Position numbers and translations under genes: made by a program. 64,000 nt of DNA from CAVPCZ01 sp963702445. Lineage in GTDB: Bacteria > Bacteroidota > Ignavibacteria > UBA10030 > UBA6906. The DNA lies in contig CAVPCZ010000012.1 in NCBI GenBank assembly GCA_963702445.1, positions 124,001-188,000 on the forward strand, read 5' to 3'. A model generated the notes under the pieces. That model saw nothing but the letters and a program-made list of their open reading frames with translations, searched no databases and had not been told where the DNA came from. This document shows positions 46,876-54,561 of this stretch, piece by piece. Within the stretch, counting starts at the first letter, position 1. The number at the start of each line of letters is the position of its first letter.

Positions 46876-48573
46876 CTACGCACCCACACGGGCAAGCAGT
46901 GCCGCGGCCCCGATGATGGCAATAATCATCAGTGTTGCGAGGACAAAACCCTGAATATCCACCCTGTATCTCTTCCACGAGAATGTGGAGCGGAGATGGA
47001 GGAGGTCGACCAGGAGAAGACTGTGTCCCTGTTCCTCGAGCGGGACATCCAGGCGTGGAGCCTCCGCGGATACCGATTCGCCGGCAAGCATCACGGGAAC
47101 CCCGGCCTGGGCCAGGCGCCATTCCTCGCCGACGGGAGTGTGGAGGAGAAGGGAGAACGTGCGCAGCTTTTCCGCCGGTTCAGGGGGTGTAAGAAGGCTG
47201 GCTGCGACGAACGTGGCCAGGCCCGCCGGAAGGTAGAGCAGGATCTGATCGGCAAGGGACCAGTGCAGTACGGAATCGGTGTAGAGAGCGGCGGTACTGG
47301 TCACCGCGAGGCTTGCCCAGAGGCCGTAGCGGTTTCCCCGATCCCACATGATGGCCATCCAGAAGGGGATGCCGAAGAATGCCATCATCTTCCAGATGAT
47401 CTTGAGACCCGAGAGGACGTCGGGGAGCAGGAAGGCGATCGCAATGCCGGTGATCACGATGCCGACCGACGACCACCGCGCCACGCGGAGTTCCTTCCCG
47501 GGCTGTGCTTTTTTCTTCACCAGACGGTTATAGAAGTTGCGTGTGAACAGGGCCGAACCATCCACCATGTATGCATCACAGACCGCCATGAGCGATGCGA
47601 CCATGGCGGCGATCATCAGCCCCACGAGTCCCTGGGGAAGAAGCTGCAGAATCATCGCACCGAGAGCCTGCTCGCGGGTGTCACCCAGGAGTCCGGGGAC
47701 AAGAGCGGCACCCAGGACTCCCGTAAACGCCCATGCAAGTGTCGCAAAGCGTTTTACGATATTGCCGTATGTCCATCCCATCCGGCAGCTCATCTCGCTT
47801 TTCCCGGCGCCTCCGATGGCCATATGATGTGGCAACGCGACGACGCCCACAAGTCCGTTCAGGGTCAGCATAACCACGACAAAGGGAGTAATTTCGGTGG
47901 AGGAGGAGAAGAGGGAGAACATTGCGGCGGGGAGTTTCTCGTGGAGCGCGCCGATGCCCCCCACCGCCGCCAGCGCGAACGGAAGGAGAAGGACCGAGAG
48001 AATCATGAGCATCACGCTCTGCAATAGCTTGGTGGAGACCGCGGCGACAAGCCCCCCTGCGGTGCCGTAGCCGACGAACACGAGCGTCGTCAGCACGATG
48101 ATGATCTCGGCGGAGAGGGCTCCCTGTGTGATCGCTTCGACGGTCGTGCCGGTACCGCGCAGGACCATGCCGATTTCCACCGCGAAGAACAGAATCGCCG
48201 CCAGGGAGTACGCCGCTCCCGCGGCTGTTCCGTACCGCTCTTCAAAGAAGTCGCCGGTTGTCACATACCGCAGGCGGCGGTAGATGGGGGCGATAATCCA
48301 GAAGAAGGGGGTGCTGAAGATGTAGAGCCACTGGTACCAGACCCCCGCGAGTCCGATCTGATATGACGCCCCGGTCACGGCAACGACATGATCGGCGCGT
48401 GTGCCCACCCCGAACGCTTTGGCGATCATGAGCAGTTTGCCGAAACGTCTCCCGCCCATGAAGAAGTCACCCGTGGTCTTCACCGATCTCGCAGCGCGCA
48501 AACCGATGTAGGTGATCCCGGCAAGATACAGAAGGATCACCGCGAGGTCGAGCAGGGTCAGACCGCTGATCAT
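46876..48573 (-). CDS. Sodium:solute symporter (SSS family)
   Basis: 565-residue inner membrane transporter. N-terminus MISGLTLLDLAVILLYLAGITYIGLRAARSVKTTGDFFMGGRRFGKLLMIAKAFGVGTRADHVVAVTGASYQIG; about 13 helices, with the sodium-site region VASLMAVCDAYMVDGSALFTRNFYN. The C-terminal 90 residues after the last core helix are polar (EKLRTFSLLLHTPVGEEWRLAQAG) before a final helix. The ATG overlaps the GH2 stop (ATGA). With beta-glucuronidase upstream and GH36 downstream it probably imports a uronide or a small galactoside. Confidence 0.93.
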   Translation of the reverse strand: MISGLTLLDLAVILLYLAGITYIGLRAARSVKTTGDFFMGGRRFGKLLMIAKAFGVGTRADHVVAVTGASYQIGLAGVWYQWLYIFSTPFFWIIAPIYRRLRYVTTGDFFEERYGTAAGAAYSLAAILFFAVEIGMVLRGTGTTVEAITQGALSAEIIIVLTTLVFVGYGTAGGLVAAVSTKLLQSVMLMILSVLLLPFALAAVGGIGALHEKLPAAMFSLFSSSTEITPFVVVMLTLNGLVGVVALPHHMAIGGAGKSEMSCRMGWTYGNIVKRFATLAWAFTGVLGAALVPGLLGDTREQALGAMILQLLPQGLVGLMIAAMVASLMAVCDAYMVDGSALFTRNFYNRLVKKKAQPGKELRVARWSSVGIVITGIAIAFLLPDVLSGLKIIWKMMAFFGIPFWMAIMWDRGNRYGLWASLAVTSTAALYTDSVLHWSLADQILLYLPAGLATFVAASLLTPPEPAEKLRTFSLLLHTPVGEEWRLAQAGVPVMLAGESVSAEAPRLDVPLEEQGHSLLLVDLLHLRSTFSWKRYRVDIQGFVLATLMIIAIIGAAALLARVGA

Positions 48574-50396
48574 GGAGCCGTCTCCTGATCGCGCTCCGCC
48601 ATCACCGGGGACATCGAGGTGCCGGTACCATTCGCCCAGAGTTCCTTCAGCCGGAACGCCGCGGCTTTCGGCTGCCGGTCCCGTGTGAACACGCCTTTAA
48701 GATTGAGGAAGACCCGGCGGAAATGCTGCGGTGTCCTGAAGTCGGCGAAATTCCAGACATGCTCGCCCACAATGTACTCCCGGGCCCGGAGAGCCCGGAT
48801 ATAGGATTCCAGAAACTTGATCTGGTATTCTTCCGTGAACATCTGTTCACCGACCGAGTGCATGCCCGCCACGGTGTCCGCTCCGAACTCGGTCATCATC
48901 AGCGGTTTGTCATACCTGTTGTGCAGCATATCCATCTCCCGGCCCAGGATCTGCATCGCATGATCCAGGCGGCCCGGGTACTCGTACCAGCCGAAGTACC
49001 TGTTGATGGTCAGGATATCGCTGAACAGAAAGACCGGATCATCACACCCCGCGCGGGAACAGTTGGGAACGGTCATCGGGCGCGAACCGTCCAGGTCACG
49101 GGCGAAGGCAAACACCTGTTGCCAGTAGTGTTTTCCGGATCCGTTCAGGTACCCCTCTTCCCCGACGAGATTGGGCTCATTCCCGAGCGCCCACATGATC
49201 ACCGAGGGGTGGTTGTAATCTCGTTCGAACAGCTCACGGATGGCGTTCTTGTGGTTCGCAAGTGTTTCAGACGTGGCGTGACGCATATCGAGGCTGACGG
49301 CGGGAACTTCGTCAATGACCAGGATTCCCTGCCGGTCCGCCATCGCCATCATCTCCTCCGCGTAGGGGTAGTGGGAAGTTCGGAAGGAATTTGCGTTGAT
49401 CCATTTCAACAGGCTGAAATCTTTCACCAGAAGGGGAAGGCAGAGCCCTTTCCCGATCACCGGAAAATCCTCGTGCTTTCCGAACCCCTGGAGATAGACC
49501 GGTTCACCGTTCAGCAGAAGCCTGGAACCGCGGACCTGTACCTGGCGGATCCCGACGGTTGATGTGTAGGCATCACGGAGTGCCGGTCCCTCGTGGAGTT
49601 CAAGGAGGAGTTCGTAGAGATACGGATCTTGCGGTGACCAGGGCCGGCATGAAGGGAGCATGAATTCACATTCTCCGAGGTCGCCGGAAACGGGAACACT
49701 CTGCGTCCAGGATCCGCCGTTCCCGTTCAGGGTGGCACGGAGTGAACAGCCGGCCGCATTTCTCAGGCGGACACTGACTCTCACACATCCGGTTCCTGTC
49801 TCCTCGAGCGTGGTGTCGACCCGGAATGATCTGATGCCACGCAGCGGCGTGGCCAGGAGGAGGACGGGCCGGTGGATGCCACCGTAGGGAAAGAAGTCGA
49901 ACCGTGCGGCAGGATAGGTTTCGTCCCTGAGCCGGTTTTCGCGGGCATAGTGTTCAGGAGAAATGCCCTGCGGGATGGTGCCGGCGGTGAGCTCATTGTC
50001 CACAAGGATCACGACATCCGCGGATGTTCCCGGCCGCACAACATCCGTCACATCGCACTCGAACGGGAGGAATCCGCCGGTGTGCTCTCCGACCGGAAGA
50101 CCCTCCACCCAGACCCTGGCCCTGTAGTCCGCGGAACCGATACGCAGCGAGATGCGCCGGCCGGCAAAGGCAGGAGGTACAAAGATACGCGTCTGGTACC
50201 ATGCGGATCCGACATAGTGGAGAAGGCCGATGGCTTCCAGCTGTTCGTTCCAGCTTCCCGGGACGGCGATATCACATCCGCCCTGAAAGCCCCTGTGCCA
50301 TGATTGCTGTTCACCAGTCTTGTCCGGGTCGGCTCTGAACTGCCATATGCCGGACACGTCGAGAACGCTGCGGAAGACATTCGCCTGTGGATACAC
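48570..50396 (-). CDS. GH2 beta-glucuronidase
   Basis: Cytoplasmic retaining glycosidase of 608 residues that begins at a GTG (50396) 6 bp after the regulator's stop, with AGGTGA upstream. The sugar-binding, Ig-like and TIM-barrel domains are in the usual order. Motifs are GFGKHEDFPVIGKG, NSFRTSHYPYAEEMMAMADRQGILVIDEVPA, WALGNEPN (acid-base glutamate), MMTEFGAD (nucleophile glutamate) and HVWNFADFRTPQ. NLKGVFTRDRQPK contains the NxK pair that binds the glucuronate carboxylate and separates beta-glucuronidases from beta-galactosidases. No signal peptide, so it would act on imported glucuronides. Confidence 0.92.
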   Translation of the reverse strand: MYPQANVFRSVLDVSGIWQFRADPDKTGEQQSWHRGFQGGCDIAVPGSWNEQLEAIGLLHYVGSAWYQTRIFVPPAFAGRRISLRIGSADYRARVWVEGLPVGEHTGGFLPFECDVTDVVRPGTSADVVILVDNELTAGTIPQGISPEHYARENRLRDETYPAARFDFFPYGGIHRPVLLLATPLRGIRSFRVDTTLEETGTGCVRVSVRLRNAAGCSLRATLNGNGGSWTQSVPVSGDLGECEFMLPSCRPWSPQDPYLYELLLELHEGPALRDAYTSTVGIRQVQVRGSRLLLNGEPVYLQGFGKHEDFPVIGKGLCLPLLVKDFSLLKWINANSFRTSHYPYAEEMMAMADRQGILVIDEVPAVSLDMRHATSETLANHKNAIRELFERDYNHPSVIMWALGNEPNLVGEEGYLNGSGKHYWQQVFAFARDLDGSRPMTVPNCSRAGCDDPVFLFSDILTINRYFGWYEYPGRLDHAMQILGREMDMLHNRYDKPLMMTEFGADTVAGMHSVGEQMFTEEYQIKFLESYIRALRAREYIVGEHVWNFADFRTPQHFRRVFLNLKGVFTRDRQPKAAAFRLKELWANGTGTSMSPVMAERDQETAP

Positions 50397-50402
50397 GATG
50401 GG

Positions 50403-51554
50403 TCACCTGGGGTCTTGGGGTAGCGGTTGCGCGGTCAACTTCCGGGCACCGCAGGATTCACGGATAACGAGTGTGGGTTTCAGGACGATACGGTTGCCCG
50501 TATCCGTTTTCGTAATGCGCTTCTGCACGGTTTCCACCGCAAGCCGGCCGATCTTGTCAACGGGTTGATGGATGGTCGTCAGCGGCACGGAGGCATACCG
50601 GCCCACGGCCGTATCGTCGAAGCCGACGACGGCCACATCATCCGGAACCCGGAGTCCGGCTTCCGTGGCGCCCTGAATGAACCCGAGCGCGAGCATATCG
50701 TTGTAGAACGAGAGCGCGCGGGGCCGCACGCTGAAGCCCGCGAAGCGCTTTGCGAAATCCTCACCGACCTGGAAGCGGTCAAGGGCTCGGACCTGCTCCT
50801 CACCCGCGGGGTAGTAGATCAGTTCGGAGTTGAAGGGAATTTCGTTTTCGATCAACGCGCGCGAGTACCCGTTCTTGCGCACTTCGCTGAGCAGGTTCCC
50901 TTTACCGGGATGGACATATCCGATGGAAGTGTAGCCGGACCGGATAAGATGTTCCGTCGCCATGAAGCCGCCGTGTTCATGGTCGGACCCGACGTACCAG
51001 TAGTCGGGATCGTGAATATACGAGACCATCACATAGGGGAACCCGTCGTCGTGCAGCTTGCGGATGAGATTGGTCGCCCGGTACTGGAGTGAAAGCGACG
51101 CAATGATCAATCCCTCCACTCCCATGCCGCGGAAGCGCTCGATCTGACTCTCTTCCTTGTCGATATTCTCGGAGGAATTGGAGAGCAGAATGTTGTAACC
51201 GAGTTCGTAGGCACGCGCCTCGATACTGTGCACCACCATGGAGAAGTACGGGTGCTTGATGTCGCGGAGCACGAGACCGATCATGCGGTGGTCCGAGACA
51301 TCAATCTTCCGGATCGGTTGTTCGGCGACATAGGTCCCTTTGCCAACCCGGGAGAAGAGAATCCCCTCATTGGCCAGATTGGCCAGGGCATTCTTGACGG
51401 TGATGAGACTCACTTTATATCGTACCGAGAGCTCAGCATGTGATTCGATCCGTTCGCCCGGTTTTATTTCTCCCCTCTCGATGCGGGATTTGATATCCCG
51501 TATGATCTGCTCGTACAGCGGCGTTGGGTTGACGAAATCAATCCCCTTACTCAT
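50403..51554 (-). CDS. GntR-type DNA-binding, LacI-type sensor transcriptional regulator
   Basis: 383 residues from the ATG at 51554. The N-terminus is a GntR winged helix (TPLYEQIIRDIKSRIERGEIKPGERIESHAELSVRYKVSLITVKNALANLANEGILFSRVGKGTYVAE, residues 10-78). The rest is a periplasmic-binding-protein-like sensor as in LacI and AraR (IGLVLRDIKHPYFSMVVHSIEARAYELGYNILLSNSSE; GFMATEHLIRSGYTSIGYVH; DVAVVGFDDTAVGRYASVPLTTIHQP). This architecture is that of Bacillus AraR and typically senses a sugar. It heads the GH2-SSS-GH36 operon and has operator-like repeats at its own promoter. An upstream start 174 bp earlier would cross that promoter and is rejected. Confidence 0.95.
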   Translation of the reverse strand: MSKGIDFVNPTPLYEQIIRDIKSRIERGEIKPGERIESHAELSVRYKVSLITVKNALANLANEGILFSRVGKGTYVAEQPIRKIDVSDHRMIGLVLRDIKHPYFSMVVHSIEARAYELGYNILLSNSSENIDKEESQIERFRGMGVEGLIIASLSLQYRATNLIRKLHDDGFPYVMVSYIHDPDYWYVGSDHEHGGFMATEHLIRSGYTSIGYVHPGKGNLLSEVRKNGYSRALIENEIPFNSELIYYPAGEEQVRALDRFQVGEDFAKRFAGFSVRPRALSFYNDMLALGFIQGATEAGLRVPDDVAVVGFDDTAVGRYASVPLTTIHQPVDKIGRLAVETVQKRITKTDTGNRIVLKPTLVIRESCGARKLTAQPLPQDPR

Positions 51555-51607
51555 CGGAGCTCTCCAGTTTTGAAAAGGTCCTTCGCCATCAGATGGTATA
51601 TATTGTA

Positions 51608-51633
51608 GGTATAGACAACATACGTAGTATACC
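51608..51633. promoter_or_regulatory. Putative autoregulatory operator of the GntR-LacI regulator
   Basis: GGTATA (51608-51613) and TATACC (51628-51633) form an inverted repeat with 14 bp between them. Another GGTATATA lies at 51595-51602. The cluster lies just downstream of the regulator's -10 box. Confidence 0.5.
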
Positions 51634-51644
51634 CAGCATTTTGA

Positions 51645-51673
51645 ATTATACCCCTCTGAAGACTCAATGTCAA
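51645..51673 (-). promoter_or_regulatory. Consensus sigma70 promoter of the GntR-LacI regulator operon
   Basis: On the minus strand, TTGACA (51673-51668), 17 bp and TATAAT (51650-51645): perfect consensus boxes with ideal spacing, about 90 bp upstream of the regulator's start codon. Confidence 0.7.
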
Positions 51674-51734
51674 GTTCTTTCTTCTCGAATCGTGGCGGTC
51701 GTCTGATGGTGGAGATTGCAGCGTGCATGAGGAC

Positions 51735-51763
51735 TTGACTTTAAGAACCGATTCGAATATGAT
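51735..51763 (+). promoter_or_regulatory. Sigma70-type promoter of the GH31 gene
   Basis: TTGACT (51735-51740), 17 bp and TATGAT (51758-51763), 57 bp upstream of the GTG start at 51821. Confidence 0.65.
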
Positions 51764-51770
51764 TCTATAT

Positions 51771-51808
51771 ATTACATGCCAGGTATATTTTATATGATAG
51801 GCATGCTA
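51771..51808. promoter_or_regulatory. Putative operators at the GH31 promoter
   Basis: GGTATATT (51782-51789) and TAGGCATGCTA (51798-51808) lie just downstream of the -10 box. Both elements also occur, in inverted orientation and joined, at 15893-15910 upstream of the PafA operon. Confidence 0.55.
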
Positions 51809-51820
51809 AATGGAGGAGAA

Positions 51821-54463
51821 GTGCACAAAACCATCGTCTTTTTGCTTCTGGCTATCCCGCAGATCCACGCAGCCGACCTCCCTGACAGTGAAAACAACCC
51901 TGAGGCCGCGGAGCCGGCAACCATCGTCCATGGCAACGCCCGCTTCACCGTCCTTACCCCGCGGGTTGTCCGCATGGAGTGGTCTCCTGAGAGAATCTTC
52001 GAGGACCGTTCATCTCTGACGGTGGTGAACCGCCGTCTTCCCGTCCCGGGCTTCACCGCGACACGGAGGGCGGGCTCCCTGACGATTACCACCGACGCCC
52101 TCACGCTGATTCACCGTGACAGCACAGCACCCTTCTCGGGAACAACTCTTCATATTTCTTTTCACACGGGAGCCCTGACGGGCGACTGGCAGCCCGGACA
52201 AGCAAACAGCGGAAACCTGCTTGGCACACTCCGCACACTGGACGGCATGGACGGAGATCTCCGGGTGAAGGACAGCACGCATTTCGCCCTCGAGCCGGGC
52301 ATTCTCTCCCGCGACGGGTGGGTGGTCATCGACGACAGTGCCCGGCCGGTGTTTGATCAGTCCGAATGGCCGTGGGTAACCGCGCGTACGGCGAAGCCGC
52401 ATCAGGACATGTACTTTCTTGCCTACGGCCGGAACTACAGGACCGCACTGCGTGATTTTGTGGCCATCGCCGGAAAGATCGCTCTCCCCCCGCGGTTTGC
52501 ATTCGGATACTGGTATTCGCGGTGGCGCGCATCCTCGGACATGGAGTTCCGCGAGCTGGTCGGCACATTTGATGACCTCGACATTCCCCTGGACGTTCTG
52601 GTCCTGGACATGGACTGGCATATCACCAGCCTGCCGGAATTCTTCGACGGCGATCAACGGAAAAAGGACCAGGCGGGAGAAGACTGCGGATGGACGGGGT
52701 TTACCTGGAACCGCAGCTACTTCCCCGATCCGGCAGCGTTCCTCCAGTGGACCGACCGCAAGGGACTCAAAACCTGCCTGAACCTTCATCCCGCATCCGG
52801 GTTTCAGCCCCATGAGGAACAGTACGAAAGCATGGCCCGCGCCATGGGGATCGACCCTTCAACAAAGAAGTATGTTCCTTTTTCCATCGTCGACAAACAG
52901 TTTGCGGAGAACTACTTCGCCCGCGTTCTCCATCCCATGGAACAACAGGGCGTTGATTTTTGGTGGCTCGACTGGCAGCAGTGGCACACCACTCCGATTC
53001 CGGGAGTGAACCCCACTTTCTATCTCAACTACGTCCACTACACCGACATGGAGCGCAGGAAGGATCGGCGGCGGCCGTTGATCTACCACCGCTGGGGCGG
53101 CCTCGGCAATCACCGTTATCAGATCGGATTCTCCGGAGACACACGCATCAGCTGGAACTCGCTGGCATTCCAGCCGTACTTCACCGCCACGGCAGCCAAT
53201 GTGGGTTTCGGGTACTGGGGAAACGACATCGGGGGCTTCTTCGGTGATCCGAATACCCCGGAACAGTTCACACGATGGTTTCAATTCGGTGTCTTCAGTC
53301 CGATCCTGAAAACCCATGCCACGGGACGTAATTTTTCGATCCTCCGGAGAATCTGGGAATATCCCCCCGCGACGTTTCTGCAGCTTCGTGATCTGATCCG
53401 TCTGCGCTACTCGCTGCTGCCCTATATATATACCGCGGCGCGGTACGCATATGATAGCGGCGTCTCCATATGCCGTCCGCTGTATTATGATCATCCGACC
53501 CTCGAAGAGGCTTATGCTCACCGTAACGAATACTATTTCGGCGATAACCTGCTGGTCCACCCGGTTACTCATGCCGCCGGCACAGACAGCCTCTTCACGT
53601 GGCAGCAGACATGGCTTCCCCCCGGTTCCTGGTTTGAATGGAGCTCCGGCACGTTGATCACCGGGGACACATTGATCCGCCGGCCGTTCAGAATTGAAGA
53701 TATCCCCGTCTATGTCACATCCGGAGCCATTCTTCCGATGCAACACCCCGCACACAGGGCCGGAGAGGCACTCGTGGACCCGCTCGTCTTCTCCATATTC
53801 CCCGGCAGCAGCGGATCCACACGCGTCTACGAAGACGATGGAACAACCTCCGGATTCAAACAGGGAGAACATGCGGCGACTCCCGCTTCCTTCCGGCGGA
53901 ACGGCGACCAGCTCACCGTGACCATCGGCGCGGTGGAGGGAGCCTACGCAGGCATGCCTCAGGACCGTTATTATGAGCTCCGTTTTCCCCACTCCCCTCC
54001 TCCGGTCAGCGTCCTGGTAAACGGCAGATCGCTGGCGCATTCTCCCGACGCCTCGGGCCCCTCCTGGAACTATGACGGGCACCAGCTCACGACTGAAATC
54101 CGCCTTCCTTCTTCGTCCGTGCGGCGGAGCATGACCGTCACCGTTCGCTTCCCCCCGGTCCGCACAATCCTCCTGGAAGGCAAGAAGCGGCAGATGGATA
54201 TCCTCTACCGCTTTTCCCAGTTCCTCTCCGATCAGCGCAATTTCCGGCGCCAGAACCTGTGGAATGATGCCCGGTATTCCAGCGACCTCGTCATGCACGC
54301 CGCACAGACCGGATTACGCATGAGCCAGCACCCGGAACGCGCCTTGCAGGAGCTGGAAATTTTTGAGAAGGAGTGGAAGCAGATCGTCGCGATGGTGACC
54401 GGCCTTGCATCAACGCACCCGATCTACCTCCGGTACTCTGAACTGATGCACATAGCCGGCTGA
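51821..54463 (+). CDS. Secreted GH31 alpha-glucosidase/alpha-xylosidase-like enzyme
   Basis: Retaining alpha-glycosidase, 880 residues. The GTG at 51821 has GGAGG 5 bp upstream and starts directly on a signal peptide (HKTIVFLLLAIPQIHAA). The ATG at 51776 would place the operator inside the gene. Family landmarks are RFAFGYWYSRWRASSDMEFRELV, LVLDMDWHITS, GVDFWWLDWQQW (nucleophile aspartate, about residue 390), FSGDTRISWNSLAFQPYFTATAANVGFGYWGNDIGGF (acid-base aspartate region) and the C-terminal beta domain with ILPMQHPAH and VYEDDGTTSGFKQGEHA. An extra helical tail of about 95 residues (after IGLLE-like VRTILLEGKKRQMD) has no obvious counterpart in the family. Exact substrate unknown. Confidence 0.92.
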   Translation: MHKTIVFLLLAIPQIHAADLPDSENNPEAAEPATIVHGNARFTVLTPRVVRMEWSPERIFEDRSSLTVVNRRLPVPGFTATRRAGSLTITTDALTLIHRDSTAPFSGTTLHISFHTGALTGDWQPGQANSGNLLGTLRTLDGMDGDLRVKDSTHFALEPGILSRDGWVVIDDSARPVFDQSEWPWVTARTAKPHQDMYFLAYGRNYRTALRDFVAIAGKIALPPRFAFGYWYSRWRASSDMEFRELVGTFDDLDIPLDVLVLDMDWHITSLPEFFDGDQRKKDQAGEDCGWTGFTWNRSYFPDPAAFLQWTDRKGLKTCLNLHPASGFQPHEEQYESMARAMGIDPSTKKYVPFSIVDKQFAENYFARVLHPMEQQGVDFWWLDWQQWHTTPIPGVNPTFYLNYVHYTDMERRKDRRRPLIYHRWGGLGNHRYQIGFSGDTRISWNSLAFQPYFTATAANVGFGYWGNDIGGFFGDPNTPEQFTRWFQFGVFSPILKTHATGRNFSILRRIWEYPPATFLQLRDLIRLRYSLLPYIYTAARYAYDSGVSICRPLYYDHPTLEEAYAHRNEYYFGDNLLVHPVTHAAGTDSLFTWQQTWLPPGSWFEWSSGTLITGDTLIRRPFRIEDIPVYVTSGAILPMQHPAHRAGEALVDPLVFSIFPGSSGSTRVYEDDGTTSGFKQGEHAATPASFRRNGDQLTVTIGAVEGAYAGMPQDRYYELRFPHSPPPVSVLVNGRSLAHSPDASGPSWNYDGHQLTTEIRLPSSSVRRSMTVTVRFPPVRTILLEGKKRQMDILYRFSQFLSDQRNFRRQNLWNDARYSSDLVMHAAQTGLRMSQHPERALQELEIFEKEWKQIVAMVTGLASTHPIYLRYSELMHIAG

Positions 54464-54561
54464 GGCGGATCCGAGCGGAGGATTGACATTCACCGCAACA
54501 GGCCGTAACTTCTTCTACAGTTCTCTCTTCTCTTCCGCACCCGGTACTCGGGGTTTGACCC

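Noticed and set aside
46675..48027. A 450-codon plus-strand frame
   Set aside because: It is antisense to the SSS symporter and has no family signal; the translation is rich in Arg, Glu and Gly typical of shadow frames.
51776..51820. ATG at 51776 as the start of GH31
   Set aside because: The promoter leaves almost no leader for it, the operator would fall inside the gene, and the GTG at 51821 has a good ribosome site and begins exactly at the signal peptide.
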